Source: DASYKT01 sp963718105
GTDB lineage: Bacteria > Acidobacteriota > Blastocatellia > Pyrinomonadales > Pyrinomonadaceae
Assembly (NCBI GenBank): GCA_963718105.1
Contig: OY970352.1
Coordinates: 3,720,001 to 3,784,000, forward strand
DNA length: 64,000 nt
Direction: 5' to 3'
The notes beneath the pieces were generated by a model that saw only the letters and a program-made list of their open reading frames with translations, ran no database searches and was not told where the DNA came from. This document shows, piece by piece, positions 25,163-34,979 of this stretch (positions are counted from its first letter, which is position 1; each line of letters starts with the position of its first letter). The position numbers and the translations under genes were made by a program.

Positions 25163-25249
25163 AACTCTGAACATGGACTCTAAACTTATGATTGGCTATA
25201 CTTATTATCTGTCGGAATTTCGATAAACTTGGTTGAAGGCGCTTGTATT

Positions 25250-26818
25250 ATGGCTATCAAAGAAAACACGGAACTTTTGGAAAAACGTATCCTGCAAAAA
25301 CTTGCGGTATTTATTTTGGTTTTGTCGGCCGGGCTTCTGACTGTCGGGGGTTTTCTGGGCTATTCATTGGCCGGACGCAGTGCCAAAGCCACCGAAGCGC
25401 CGGAATCGGCGCTCACCGCAGAATATCTTTCCGCATCGTTTGCCGAAGTCGCAAAAACGGTCGAACCGGCCGTGGTCAATATCGACACCAAAGGCAAAAT
25501 TCCCGAGGTCGCCGTAAAGCCGTCACAGGGCGATGAAAAAGGCGATAAGGAGCTTTACGATTTTCTGCAAAAGCAGTTTTCGCCGCGTCCGGTATATGGT
25601 GTGGGCAGCGGTTTTATCGTCGACCCGAAGGGCTACATTTTAACCAACTACCATGTGATCTCTGATTCTTCACGCATTACCGTGCGCCTGCAGAACGGCG
25701 AAGAATATATCGGGACCGTGGTCGGCACCGATGAGGAAACGGACCTCGCGGTGGTCAAAGTAAATGCGGGCCGCGATCTGCCGGCGGTCAAACTGGGAGA
25801 TTCAAATGTCGTGCAGGTCGGCGATTGGGTGCTGGCGATCGGCTCTCCTTTCGGCCTAGCGCAGAGCGTCACCGCGGGCATCATTTCCCAGCTCGGGCGA
25901 GAGACGCCGGGCGGCACCGTTTTTAGAAAATTCATTCAAACCGACGCCGCCATCAACAAAGGAAATTCCGGCGGGCCGCTGGTAAATATGCGCGGTGAAG
26001 TGATCGGGATAAATTCGCAGATCGCTTCCGTAACGGGCGATTTTAACGGCATCGGTTTTGCGCTGCCTTCGAACGAAGTAGCTTTTGTCTATCAGCAAAT
26101 TCTCGCCGAGGGCAAAGTAAAACGCGGTTATCTGGGCGTCAACCTGGAATCTATCCGGCCTGAATTTGGAAAAGTTTATGAAATGCCGAACCTGACCGGC
26201 GCTATTGTGACCAACGTTCAGGACAAGCAAAGCCCGGCGGGAAAAGCGGGACTTCAGGCGGGCGATATCATCACTGAAATAGACGGGAGACCGGTCACGG
26301 GTTCGCAGGACCTGATCTCAAAGATCGCGTCTGTAGCGCCTGACCGGCAGGTCAACCTGACGTACTATCGAGAGGTCAATGCGAAACTGGAGAAAAGCTC
26401 GGTGATGGTAAAACTGGGCGAGCGGCTGTCTGCCAGCTTAACGCCATCAGAGACGCCCGACCCTCCGAGAAAATTGACACCGGGCACCGCCGACACAAAA
26501 CCCTGGGGGCTTAACCTGCTCGAACTCACGCCGCAGGCCGCCGCGACCGCCAAAATGGAAGGCTTAAAAGGCGTGGTGGTAAAAGGGATCGACCCAGCGA
26601 GTTTTCTGGCCGATGTGGGCGATGACAACGGACAAAATATGCTGCTTCAGAATGATCTGATCCAGAGTGTGAACCGTGCACCGGTCAAAACCATCGCCGA
26701 ATTTACGGCCCTGGTAGCTAAACTAAAAATCGGCGATGCGATCGTATTGCAGGTCATGCGCTACGAGTCTCGCGTGCAAAAGGCCGTGCCGCACCTGGTG
26801 CAGTTTACGGTTCAATAA
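25250..26818 (+). CDS. HtrA/DegP-type periplasmic serine protease with two PDZ domains
   Basis: The 522-residue protein is a DegP/DegQ-like protease-chaperone. A membrane anchor is at about residues 17-42. The protease domain shows the triad His in ILTNYHVISDS, Asp in EETDLAVVKV and Ser in GNSGGPLVNMRGEVIG. PDZ1 (about 295-375) has GYLGVNLE and AGLQAGDIITEIDGRPV. PDZ2 (about 410-520) is more divergent, with the usual hydrophobic groove less clear (LTPQAAATAKMEGLKGVVV). I chose the ATG at 25250 (MAIKENT), which removes a seven-residue upstream reading. It stands alone; no sigma-E-like site was identified. Confidence 0.9.
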   Translation: MAIKENTELLEKRILQKLAVFILVLSAGLLTVGGFLGYSLAGRSAKATEAPESALTAEYLSASFAEVAKTVEPAVVNIDTKGKIPEVAVKPSQGDEKGDKELYDFLQKQFSPRPVYGVGSGFIVDPKGYILTNYHVISDSSRITVRLQNGEEYIGTVVGTDEETDLAVVKVNAGRDLPAVKLGDSNVVQVGDWVLAIGSPFGLAQSVTAGIISQLGRETPGGTVFRKFIQTDAAINKGNSGGPLVNMRGEVIGINSQIASVTGDFNGIGFALPSNEVAFVYQQILAEGKVKRGYLGVNLESIRPEFGKVYEMPNLTGAIVTNVQDKQSPAGKAGLQAGDIITEIDGRPVTGSQDLISKIASVAPDRQVNLTYYREVNAKLEKSSVMVKLGERLSASLTPSETPDPPRKLTPGTADTKPWGLNLLELTPQAAATAKMEGLKGVVVKGIDPASFLADVGDDNGQNMLLQNDLIQSVNRAPVKTIAEFTALVAKLKIGDAIVLQVMRYESRVQKAVPHLVQFTVQ

Positions 26819-26862
26819 TTTAGGTTTATTATTACTGATTCGGTTTGAGGCTTCGTGCATTT

Positions 26863-26961
26863 TTCGTGTTGTTTCGTGTAGGTTCGTGGTTCCAGTCTTA
26901 ACTCGTTTGTTTACCGCAGACTTAAAGCGGGTAACCACGAAATCACACGAAACAACACGAA
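26863..26961. repeat. AT-rich inverted repeat (CGTGTTGTTTCGTG type)
   Basis: Left arm 26863-26891 and right arm 26933-26961 are close reverse complements around a 41-base centre. It belongs to the dispersed 'phrase-like' repeats seen in many genomes and lies between the HtrA and aldehyde dehydrogenase genes. Confidence 0.65.
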
Positions 26962-27043
26962 CAAAACTTGAAAGAAAAGGCTTGCTTCATCACCGATTTT
27001 ATTAAACCAGGCAGGATCAATTACTAATTACTTATAACTACTT

Positions 27044-28594
27044 ATGGCTAAAGCACAACCGGCAAAAATATCGTCTGCTAAAACTACTAAAAAAACTTCA
27101 ACTAAAACTTATTACAATTACGTCGGCGGCGAGTGGGTAAAGTCCGCTTCCGGCGAATGGTTTGAAAATCTTAATCCGGCTGACACTTCGGATGTCGTCG
27201 GGCGTTTTCCGCGTTCCAGCGCCGAGGACGTAAATAAGGCTGTCGCCGCCGCCAAATCAGCCGCCGACCGTTGGCGCCTGACCCCGGCGCCGAAACGCGC
27301 TGAGCTTCTTTTCAAGCTCGGCGAGATCCTGCGCAAAAACAAAGATGCCTACACGCGCGACATGACCCGCGAGATGGGCAAGGTGCTGAAGGAAGCCGGC
27401 GGCGACGTTCAGGAAGCGATCGACTGCACTTATTACACTGCCGGTGAAGGCCGCCGCTTACACGGCTTTACCACGCCGGCAGAAATGCCCAACAAATTTG
27501 CGATGTGCGTGCGCCAGCCGGTCGGCATCTGCGGGCTGATCACGCCGTGGAATTTCCCGATGGCGATCCCGAGCTGGAAACTTATTCCCGCGCTCGTCTG
27601 CGGCAATACCGTCGTCATTAAATCCGGTGAAGACGTGCCGCTTTCCACCATCAATCTGGTCAAGGCCTGCGAAGAAGCCGGGATCCCGAAAGGCGTGGTC
27701 AACGTCATCAACGGCTTCGGCCCCGATGCCGGTTCGCCGCTGACCAATCACAAAGACGTAAGATTAATTTCATTCACCGGCTCGACGCAGACCGGCCGCG
27801 TGGTGGCCGAAGCCTGTGCCGCGCGCAACGCTATCGTCTCGCTCGAGATGGGCGGCAAGAATGCCATCATCGTGATGGACGACGCCGATATCGATAACGC
27901 CGTCGAAGGTAGCTTATGGGGCGCGTTCGGCACCAGCGGACAGCGCTGCACCGCTTCGTCGCGGCTGGTGGTGCACAAAAAGATCTACAAAAAGTTTGTC
28001 GCGAAATTGGTCGAGAAAGTTAAACAGCTTCGGGTCGGCAACGGCCTGGACGGGAAAACGGAAATGGGCCCGGTCATCAATCAAAAGGCCGTTGATAAGA
28101 TCCTGGGCTATATCGAGATCGGCAAAAATCAGGATAAAGCGACGCTCGCTTGCGGCGGCAATCAGCTTACGGGTGGGGCGTATAAAAAAGGCTTCTTTAT
28201 AGAGCCGACAGTTTTCAGCGATGCTTCGCCGAATATGCGTATTTCGCAGGAGGAAATTTTCGGCCCGGTAACAACGGTCATTCCGTTTTCGACGCTCGAC
28301 GAAGCGATCAAGATCGTAAACGGCGTGCAGTACGGGCTGTCTTCGGCAATTTACACGCAGGATGTGAATCAGGCTTTTCACGCCATGCAGGAGCTTTACA
28401 CCGGTATCTGCTACATCAATTCCGCTACCATCGGCGCTGAGGTCCACCTGCCTTTTGGAGGAACCAAAGGCACCGGCAACGGCCACCGCGAAGCCGGCAC
28501 GCAAGTGCTCGATATCTTTAGCGAATGGAAATCGATCTATGTCGATTACTCCGGAAAACTCCAGAAAGCGCAGATCGATGAAGTGGAAATTTGA
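27044..28594 (+). CDS. aldehyde dehydrogenase (ALDH superfamily)
   Basis: The 516-residue enzyme oxidises an aldehyde to the acid with NAD(P). It has the ALDH markers: NPADTSDVVGRFPRSSAEDV, WNFPMAIPSWKLIPAL (coenzyme contact), the general-base Glu in SLEMGGKN and the catalytic Cys in FGTSGQRCTASS. An unusual Lys/Thr-rich, positively charged N-terminal extension (about residues 1-25) precedes the family start. The substrate is uncertain; the sequence resembles ALDHs for semialdehydes and amino-acid breakdown. It is monocistronic. Confidence 0.9.
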   Translation: MAKAQPAKISSAKTTKKTSTKTYYNYVGGEWVKSASGEWFENLNPADTSDVVGRFPRSSAEDVNKAVAAAKSAADRWRLTPAPKRAELLFKLGEILRKNKDAYTRDMTREMGKVLKEAGGDVQEAIDCTYYTAGEGRRLHGFTTPAEMPNKFAMCVRQPVGICGLITPWNFPMAIPSWKLIPALVCGNTVVIKSGEDVPLSTINLVKACEEAGIPKGVVNVINGFGPDAGSPLTNHKDVRLISFTGSTQTGRVVAEACAARNAIVSLEMGGKNAIIVMDDADIDNAVEGSLWGAFGTSGQRCTASSRLVVHKKIYKKFVAKLVEKVKQLRVGNGLDGKTEMGPVINQKAVDKILGYIEIGKNQDKATLACGGNQLTGGAYKKGFFIEPTVFSDASPNMRISQEEIFGPVTTVIPFSTLDEAIKIVNGVQYGLSSAIYTQDVNQAFHAMQELYTGICYINSATIGAEVHLPFGGTKGTGNGHREAGTQVLDIFSEWKSIYVDYSGKLQKAQIDEVEI

Positions 28595-28595
28595 A

Positions 28596-28630
28596 GTAGA
28601 GAGGCTAGAGTTTAGAGACTAGAGGTTAGT
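28596..28630. repeat. degenerate AGAGGTTAG-type repeat, left copy
   Basis: Contains TTTAGAGACTAGAGGTTAG and similar units, the counterpart in opposite orientation of 29012-29057. It lies directly before the four-helix-bundle gene. Confidence 0.6.
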
Positions 28631-28644
28631 TTGCTGTTTCCCAC

Positions 28645-29014
28645 ATGAGCGAAACTAATATCAAAAGTCATCGTGATTTAATTGCATGGCAGAAAGCCAT
28701 GACGCTGGCAGAATCTGTTTATAAATTGACTTACAAGTTTCCCAGGGAAGAAATCTATGGATTAACAAGTCAAGTAAAACGTTCGGTTACTTCTATTCCT
28801 GCAAACATTGCAGAAGGACAAGGGAGACGTTCAAAAAAGGAATTTTCAACAATTTTTAGGACATGCTCGTGGTTCTTTATTAGAACTCGACACTCATTTG
28901 GAGTTAGCTTTACGTTTTAATTATATAAATATTGAGGAATATCAGGCTGTTTATCCTCAGATCCAAGAAGTAGGACGGTTGGTAAACGGTTTGCTTCGAT
29001 CTTTGAACGAATAA
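28645..29014 (+). pseudogene. four-helix-bundle (S23/IVP-like) protein, frameshifted
   Basis: The gene reads well in one frame from ATG 28645 to RRSKKEF (28845), then continues in the next frame with QQFLGHARGSLLELDTHLELALRF to the TGA/TAA region at 29014. One T too many in the TTTT run at 28843-28846 explains the shift; without it the protein is about 122 residues and matches the S23-type four-helix-bundle family throughout (DLIAWQKAMTLAESVYKLTYKFPREEIYGLTSQVKRS is classic). This family includes genes from ribosomal-RNA insertions. Either a real recent inactivation or a sequencing error; homopolymers make the latter possible. Confidence 0.8.
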
Positions 29015-29057
29015 CCTCTAACGCGCGGCGCTCTAATCTCTGACCTCTAACCTCTGA
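29012..29057. repeat. degenerate CTAACCTCT-type repeat, right copy
   Basis: AACCTCTAA, CTAATCTCTGACCTCTAACCTCT: the reverse-complement motif of the left repeat at 28596-28630. Together they bracket the four-helix-bundle gene as inverted repeats. Confidence 0.6.
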
Positions 29058-29163
29058 ATACGATTTTTGTAGACAAAGCCCCGGCATTAGTTTGATAATG
29101 GGATAGTAGTTCGCTGCTACCCCATTTGCTTTTCTTCTTTTTTCAACCACGGAGATCAAAATA

Positions 29164-29955
29164 ATGCTTATCAGATCCAACCTAAAACTTTTCGCTATCT
29201 TAATGTTTGTCATCCTGGGCCTTACCGGGGAAGCTTCAGCACAGGGTGTGACGGTAAATGAAAAGTTTGCGACTCACGCGCTGCAAACTATTCACGCGGC
29301 CGAGGCAACGTTTTACGCTACGGCCGGTGCGGGAAATTTTGGAAGCATGCAGCAGCTTCGAGATGCCGGGTTCATCGATGCCGCGCTGGCGGCGGGTGAA
29401 AAATACGGCTATAGATTTTCGCTGACCACCGTCCCTTTCATACCCGGCCAGGGCCCGGCAAGGTTTCAGGTATCGGCCGTCCCCTCACGCTACGGGAAAA
29501 CCGGAAAACGTTCTTTTTATATCGATCAGTCAGGCTCGATCCGGGGCGAAGATCACAATGGCGAACCGGCCACCATCAAAGACCCGCTTATTACGATCTG
29601 CTACGGTGAGTCGACCGTTATCGCTTCGATGCGGGCACTGCACTCCGCGGAGTCGACTTATTTCTCAACGGCGGGGGTAAACATTCACTACGGTTCCATG
29701 GTCGAGCTTAACAATATGTTGCTGATCGATCAGACGCTCGCCGACGGAGAAAAGTGCGGTTACTTTTTCCAGGTCATTACCATTGCGGCCGTGCCGGCCA
29801 CAGCAACACCGGCGTCGTTCAGAGTTTTGGCGCGTCCCTGGCAATATCCCGTGACCGGGATCAGGTCTTTTTATATTGACGACACCGGAGTGCTGCGCGG
29901 CGCGGACCATGCCGGCGCATTCGGCAGCGTGAATGATCCGCCGATACAAAACTAA
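29164..29955 (+). CDS. exported protein with two pilin-like globular repeats
   Basis: The 263-residue protein has a signal peptide (cleavage near ASAQ, residue 27) rather than a prepilin leader. Its body is two homologous halves, ~35-138 and ~145-255. Each begins with an 'H(A/S)AE(A/S)T(Y/F)(Y/F)(A/S)TAG' helix (first IHAAEATFYATAG, second LHSAESTYFSTAG) and ends with a 'GxRSFYID' strand and GADH/GEDH. This is the soluble pilin/pseudopilin type domain that is widespread in Acidobacteriota, duplicated in tandem. A role in an envelope complex is inferred. It is monocistronic. Confidence 0.7.
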   Translation: MLIRSNLKLFAILMFVILGLTGEASAQGVTVNEKFATHALQTIHAAEATFYATAGAGNFGSMQQLRDAGFIDAALAAGEKYGYRFSLTTVPFIPGQGPARFQVSAVPSRYGKTGKRSFYIDQSGSIRGEDHNGEPATIKDPLITICYGESTVIASMRALHSAESTYFSTAGVNIHYGSMVELNNMLLIDQTLADGEKCGYFFQVITIAAVPATATPASFRVLARPWQYPVTGIRSFYIDDTGVLRGADHAGAFGSVNDPPIQN

Positions 29956-29975
29956 AGGTTAATTATAGTTGAGGC

Positions 29976-31742
29976 CTAGTTCCCGTCTTCAATTCCGATG
30001 GTTTTCAGAAGCTGTTGGAAATGTGCGTCGTCGTGCAAAACAAAAAGATCGAGTTCCGCCTGCAGATGCACCATCCGCCAGTCGCGTTTTTCAACCAGTT
30101 GATCGAGATATTCAAACGCTTTATCAAACTCACCTAAGTTCGCGTAAATGGTGGCAAACTCATAGGCTACGTCATTTTCTTTTCCCAGGGCCTCAAGTTT
30201 CTGCAGGCAATTCTGCGCCTCCTCGGTCTTTCCCGCGCGGGCAAAGGCCGAGCCGAAGGTTCCGATCAATTCCTTAGCTCCGTCAAACGAGCGCATCGAA
30301 AGCGTTTCCGCTTTGCGCAGCAGAGCAAAGGCGACGTCGTGCTGCTGGCGGATCGAATAGCTCGTCCCGAAAAGCAGATAGACGTGATAAAGTTTTGGTT
30401 CGTCTTTGTATTCCTCAATCAGTTTCTCGCCGATGTCCCAGGCCAATTCAAAATTTTTCTCGCGGTAATAAAGCTGTGCTTTCAGCCAGAGAGTTTGAAA
30501 CGAAGAGGAATCCAGCTCCAGTGCGCGCTGTATTTGTTCGTGAGCTTCACGAAAGCGGCCCCTGCGGCCGAGAAAATTCGCATAGAGACGGTGTGTTTCG
30601 ACGTCGTTCGGGCTGATCTCGAGCGCGTTTTGAAATTCCTTCTCGGCGCGCTCCCAATTCCAGTCATAAAAGTAGGCAAAATAACCGAGCGTGGCATGAG
30701 CTTCGGCGATCGTCGGATCGAGCTCGAGCGCTTTGGTAAGCCAGGCGCGCGCCTTTACCAGATGTTCACTGGCGGGCGAAAGCGACATCCGCAGATGCAA
30801 ATGCGCATAAACATCGGCCAGGCCGCAAAACGCGAGGGCAAAATTCGGGTCAAGCTGTGTCGCCGAAACGAATTGCTCAAAAGCTTCCCAGAGATTCTGC
30901 GGCGTTTGCTTGCTCAGATAAAATCGGCCCTTCAGGTAGGCCTGGTAGGCCTGGGCATTCGGCAGATGTTTAGGCGACAAAGCCGCCCGTTCTTCGTTGG
31001 TCATATTTAACAATATTTGCTGTGCGATCTGCTCTGAGATCATGTCCTGCAGGCGCGGCAGGTCCTGCAGTTTTGCTTCAAATTTCTCTCCGAAGGTAGT
31101 GCTTTGCGTGGCCAGGTTTATTCCCTGAACGGTTATTTTTACGTCTTCGCCGATCTGCATCAAAACACCGTCAAGAACGAACTGAACATCGAGATCAGCT
31201 CCTATCTGCAGCGGATTTCTGTCCTTTTCGACATACTGTAAAACGCTCCCCGTAGGACGGACAACGATCCGCGTAATACTGCTCAGGCGCGTGATCAATG
31301 AATCGGCAAATCCGAGCCCGAGATACTTGTCTTCCTCAGCTAAACCGATGATCTGGAACGGCAGGATCGCCAACGAAACCGAGTGCAGAAAATTTTCTTC
31401 GGAAGTTTTTGAGATCTTTCTGACATCGGCGACAAAGCGATAGCCAAAGCGCGACACCGTCTCGATAAATTTCGGGTTTCTGTGATCGTTATCGTCAAAA
31501 ACTTTTCGCAAAACGGAAATGTTTCGCGTCAGCCCGATCTCCTCGACGATCACGTCGCCCCAGACGATCCTCATCAGTTCGTCTTTGGTCACCAATTGAT
31601 TTTCTTTTTCGACGAGGGCGAGCAGAGTTTCAAAAGCTTTTGGGGTCAGAGCGATGGGACGGTCGCCCCGGGAAAGCTGCCGTTCGGCCGGAGAGAGGCG
31701 ATAATTGCCAAACTCGTACAAAAAAGACTTGTCGTCCGCCAT
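29976..31742 (-). CDS. winged-helix (OmpR/CadC-type) regulator with TPR repeats
   Basis: The 588-residue protein starts MADDKSFLYEFGNYRL at 31742; the longer reading has no matching homology. Residues ~8-105 form the OmpR/PhoB DNA-binding domain (FETLLALVEKENQLVTKDELMRIVWGD, then NISVLRKVFDD, FIETVSRFGYRFVA). A TolB/adenylyl-cyclase-accessory-like segment follows (SLAILPFQIIGLAEEDKYLGLGFADSLITRLS), then TPRs cover ~285-580. No membrane segment is present. This layout is common in Acidobacteriota and acts as a one-component regulator with unknown input. Its promoter region faces the FG-GAP gene. Confidence 0.85.
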   Translation of the reverse strand: MADDKSFLYEFGNYRLSPAERQLSRGDRPIALTPKAFETLLALVEKENQLVTKDELMRIVWGDVIVEEIGLTRNISVLRKVFDDNDHRNPKFIETVSRFGYRFVADVRKISKTSEENFLHSVSLAILPFQIIGLAEEDKYLGLGFADSLITRLSSITRIVVRPTGSVLQYVEKDRNPLQIGADLDVQFVLDGVLMQIGEDVKITVQGINLATQSTTFGEKFEAKLQDLPRLQDMISEQIAQQILLNMTNEERAALSPKHLPNAQAYQAYLKGRFYLSKQTPQNLWEAFEQFVSATQLDPNFALAFCGLADVYAHLHLRMSLSPASEHLVKARAWLTKALELDPTIAEAHATLGYFAYFYDWNWERAEKEFQNALEISPNDVETHRLYANFLGRRGRFREAHEQIQRALELDSSSFQTLWLKAQLYYREKNFELAWDIGEKLIEEYKDEPKLYHVYLLFGTSYSIRQQHDVAFALLRKAETLSMRSFDGAKELIGTFGSAFARAGKTEEAQNCLQKLEALGKENDVAYEFATIYANLGEFDKAFEYLDQLVEKRDWRMVHLQAELDLFVLHDDAHFQQLLKTIGIEDGN

Positions 31743-31897
31743 TTTTAGTCTATTATTGGTAAAAAAATCCAAATTGTAAGCCTTTTGTAAGGACTTTTCG
31801 CGCTTATTCGGGCACAATTTTCTTCGAATTACAGCAACGCTAGTTTTACATCGTTATCACGAAAAAATCGAATAGGCAATTTTTGAGGAATAAATTT

Positions 31898-33673
31898 ATG
31901 ACAAAACCATACCGAAATTCAATCGAAGAAAAAAGGAACGCCATTCTCCGGCGCGGAGTTATTTTAGCCGCCATGCTTTTCGGTGTTTTTGTGCTCTCCG
32001 GCGCTGAGGTCTTTGCCCAGGCTCCGTGCGATGTGGTAGCGGCGCAGATAGTAACCAGCGTTTCGACCAATTACACGAATGCTCAAACCGGCGCCTTTGG
32101 TGATTCGGGTTACCATATTTTGAATAGCGGCGAAACGGACCACTACATTCACATCTTTTACGACGCTCCGGATAATACGGTTTTCAAGGCTTACTTTAAC
32201 GGAACGGAGATAGCGACACTGGAGCGCGTTCCGAACTCGCTCTTTGGCGAGTACTGGGCGTGGGAAGGATTCGGCCTACCGCATCCGGTCGGGCACGTCG
32301 GCGATGTGATGTCGGTCACGATGAACGGCCAACCGTTTGTCACCGGCAGCTACACGCGCGAGGCGGTTGACTACGAAGCCGCGGACGCCAGCACTCGAGT
32401 TGCGCCTACCGCTAATTGCACGGTCTATCGGGCCAAGGCATTTCTTCCTACTTCGGCACATCCGCGCACTTTAAGATCGGCCTTTATGTGGACGGTCACT
32501 CCGGTCGCGAATCCGGTAACCAAAATTACGATCAATGAGCCGAGTGAGGATGCGCCGGGAGTTATTGGCGCGGAGATCGCCCAGTTGCAGCTTGGCAATA
32601 TAACCACTTTTAACGGCTGGGCGACCACCCGCATCGTGCAAACGGACACTGTTTTGACCGAAGACCAATTCACAAAGATGAGGCAGGGCCTCTTGACGGT
32701 GAATACTTACACCGCCGCGCATCCGGGAGGTTATTCGAGCATCACTATCCATACGCAGGGTATTAACACAGGCAGCGATTTTGAAGGGGACGGGATGGCC
32801 GACCTCACCGTTTTCCGGCCATCCGAGCTGGCGTGGTATATGAAGTTAAGTTCCACGGACCAAACGCAAAGCGTCATCTTCGGACATGCGAACGACAAAT
32901 TGGTCGTGGGCGATTACGACAGCGATCGCAAAGCTGACATTGCGACCTTCCAGCCCGATCATCCCGATTATCCCGGCAAAGGCGCCTGGCAGATCCTCAG
33001 ATCGTCCGATGGCGTGCTTCAAACCGTTCAATGGGGCCTGGACAGCGATATTCCGATCGCCATGAGCATCGACACAAATAACGCCGTCGATCTGGGTGTT
33101 TTCCGCCCGTCGACCGGCACATGGTATATCAAGCGAATGGGCGACATTATCAAGCCGCTCGCATCAGCGAAATCAGCCAAATCTATGGCCCCTGAAAACG
33201 GCGGATCGCAGTATTATGTTTTCCAGTGGGGCACCAACGGAGACATACCCCTGGCCGGAGATTTTGATAACGATAAGATCGATGAGCTGGTGGTTTTTCG
33301 TCCGTCAGAAGGCAACTGGTATATCTATAACTTTGCCAAAAACAGTTTTGAGATCTTCCATTGGGGAACGAGCGGCGACATTCCGATAGCTCGCGACTTT
33401 GACGGCGATCGCAGGACGGATCTGGCGGTTTATCGCCCGTCCAATGGCACCTGGTACATCTACGCCAGCCTGGAAGATAACGTGATCATACGTAACCTGG
33501 GTATCAGCGGAGACATCCCCGTTCCGGCCGATTTCGATAAGGACGGAGTAGCCGATATCGCTGTTTTCCGCCCGAGAAACGGTGTTTGGTATATAAACGG
33601 GAGCGCTACCAACTCGTATTATTTCACGAAATTCGGCTTAAATGGCGATATTCCCGCAGTAACACCTAGATAA
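31898..33673 (+). CDS. secreted protein with CHRD-like region and FG-GAP type repeats
   Basis: The 591-residue protein has a signal peptide (cleavage near VFAQ). Its first half contains a beta-rich region with a CHRD-like segment (VIGAEIAQLQLGNITTFNGW, then MRQGLLTVNTYTAAHPGG). The second half, from about residue 285, has FG-GAP/VCBS-like repeats: 'DxDxDgxxDlxvfRPsxgxWyi' appears as DFEGDGMADLTVFRPSE, DFDNDKIDELVVFRPSEGNWYI, DFDGDRRTDLAVYRPSNGTWYI and DFDKDGVADIAVFRPRNG. The Asp-rich loops may bind calcium. This type is typical of Acidobacteriota surface proteins. It is followed by a terminator. Confidence 0.76.
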   Translation: MTKPYRNSIEEKRNAILRRGVILAAMLFGVFVLSGAEVFAQAPCDVVAAQIVTSVSTNYTNAQTGAFGDSGYHILNSGETDHYIHIFYDAPDNTVFKAYFNGTEIATLERVPNSLFGEYWAWEGFGLPHPVGHVGDVMSVTMNGQPFVTGSYTREAVDYEAADASTRVAPTANCTVYRAKAFLPTSAHPRTLRSAFMWTVTPVANPVTKITINEPSEDAPGVIGAEIAQLQLGNITTFNGWATTRIVQTDTVLTEDQFTKMRQGLLTVNTYTAAHPGGYSSITIHTQGINTGSDFEGDGMADLTVFRPSELAWYMKLSSTDQTQSVIFGHANDKLVVGDYDSDRKADIATFQPDHPDYPGKGAWQILRSSDGVLQTVQWGLDSDIPIAMSIDTNNAVDLGVFRPSTGTWYIKRMGDIIKPLASAKSAKSMAPENGGSQYYVFQWGTNGDIPLAGDFDNDKIDELVVFRPSEGNWYIYNFAKNSFEIFHWGTSGDIPIARDFDGDRRTDLAVYRPSNGTWYIYASLEDNVIIRNLGISGDIPVPADFDKDGVADIAVFRPRNGVWYINGSATNSYYFTKFGLNGDIPAVTPR

Positions 33674-33698
33674 AAGGTATTTCCTTTCCTTTGTTCAA

Positions 33699-33728
33699 GC
33701 GGAGGCTGATAAGGCCTCCGCTTTTTTT
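33699..33728 (+). terminator. rho-independent terminator after the FG-GAP protein
   Basis: GCGGAGGC (33699-33706) pairs with GCCTCCGC (33714-33721) around a 7-base loop and is followed by seven T residues (33722-33728). Confidence 0.88.
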
Positions 33729-33863
33729 GTCAGATCGCCCGTCAGCGAAACCGGGGGGACGGTTTTTTCAATTTTCGGGTGGATGCACTTAGTAAAAATT
33801 AAAAAAATCGGCATAATGTAAATATACCCAGTAATATAAAAATACACATTTTTGGAGTGAATA

Positions 33864-34976
33864 ATGAAGATCGGATTACCGAAAGAGATAAAGGACAATG
33901 AATATCGCGTAGGCCTGACACCGGCCGGCGTACGCGCTTTTACGGACGCGGGGCACCAGGTTTCCGTGCAAAAAAGTGCCGGTGAGGGCTCGGGGTTTGA
34001 AGACGCGCTTTATGTAAAATCGGGCGCTACGATTCTGGACACAGCCGATGAGATCTGGGCCGAAGGCGATATGATCGTCAAGGTCAAGGAACCGATCGCG
34101 CCGGAATACCCGCGCATGCGTGAAAACCAATTGCTTTTCACCTACCTGCACCTGGCTCCGGAACCGGAATTGACCAAGCAGTTGCTGGAAAGAAAAGTGA
34201 CCGGCGTGGCTTATGAGACCATCACCGATAAACAGGGCCGGCTGCCGCTGCTGACCCCGATGTCTGAAGTGGCGGGAAGAATGTCGGTCCAGGTCGGCGC
34301 AACCTACCTGGAGAAAATGAACGGCGGTAAAGGAATCCTGCTCGGCGGCGTGCCGGGCGTACCGGCCGGGCGCGTGGTAATAATCGGCGGCGGCGTGGTG
34401 GGAACCGAAGCTGCCAAGATGGCGATCGGCCTGGGCGCGCACGTTACCATCATCGATAAAAGTTTGGACCGTTTGCGCTATCTCGATGACATTTTCCTTT
34501 CCAAAGTCTCCACGATGGCTTCTACCCGCGATCAAATTCACGAAGCTATTTCACATGCCGATCTGGTCATCGGCGCCGTGCTGGTGGTCGGCGCGGCCGC
34601 CCCGAAACTGGTGACGCGCGATATGTTGGCTGATATTCCCAAAGGCTCGATACTGGTGGACGTCGCCGTAGATCAGGGCGGATGTTTTGAAACGACGCAT
34701 GCCACTACGCACTCAAACCCGACTTATTACGAAGAAGGCGTTTTGCATTACTGCGTGGCGAACATGCCGGGCGCAGTTCCGCGTACATCGACCTTTGCGC
34801 TGACAAACGCTACGCTGCCGTACGCGCTCGATCTGGCGAATAAAGGTTTCTTAAAAGCGGTCGGTGAAGATGCGGGATTAAAAGAAGGCGTTAATACCTA
34901 TGCCGGCAAATTGACGTACGATGCGGTCGCTGCTTCGCAAGGACTGGAATATACGCCGTTCGATTCGCTGGTTTAG
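33864..34976 (+). CDS. ald: alanine dehydrogenase
   Basis: The 370-residue enzyme interconverts L-alanine and pyruvate with NAD and ammonia. It shows MKIGLPKEIKDNEYRVGLTP, the active-site region FTYLHLAPEPELTKQLL, and a Rossmann motif VVIIGGGVVGTEAAKMAIGLGAHVTIID. The length is standard. A GGAGTG ribosome binding site precedes the ATG. It is not in an operon; the next gene downstream is beyond a REP-like element. Confidence 0.95.
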   Translation: MKIGLPKEIKDNEYRVGLTPAGVRAFTDAGHQVSVQKSAGEGSGFEDALYVKSGATILDTADEIWAEGDMIVKVKEPIAPEYPRMRENQLLFTYLHLAPEPELTKQLLERKVTGVAYETITDKQGRLPLLTPMSEVAGRMSVQVGATYLEKMNGGKGILLGGVPGVPAGRVVIIGGGVVGTEAAKMAIGLGAHVTIIDKSLDRLRYLDDIFLSKVSTMASTRDQIHEAISHADLVIGAVLVVGAAAPKLVTRDMLADIPKGSILVDVAVDQGGCFETTHATTHSNPTYYEEGVLHYCVANMPGAVPRTSTFALTNATLPYALDLANKGFLKAVGEDAGLKEGVNTYAGKLTYDAVAASQGLEYTPFDSLV

Positions 34977-34979
34977 CAC

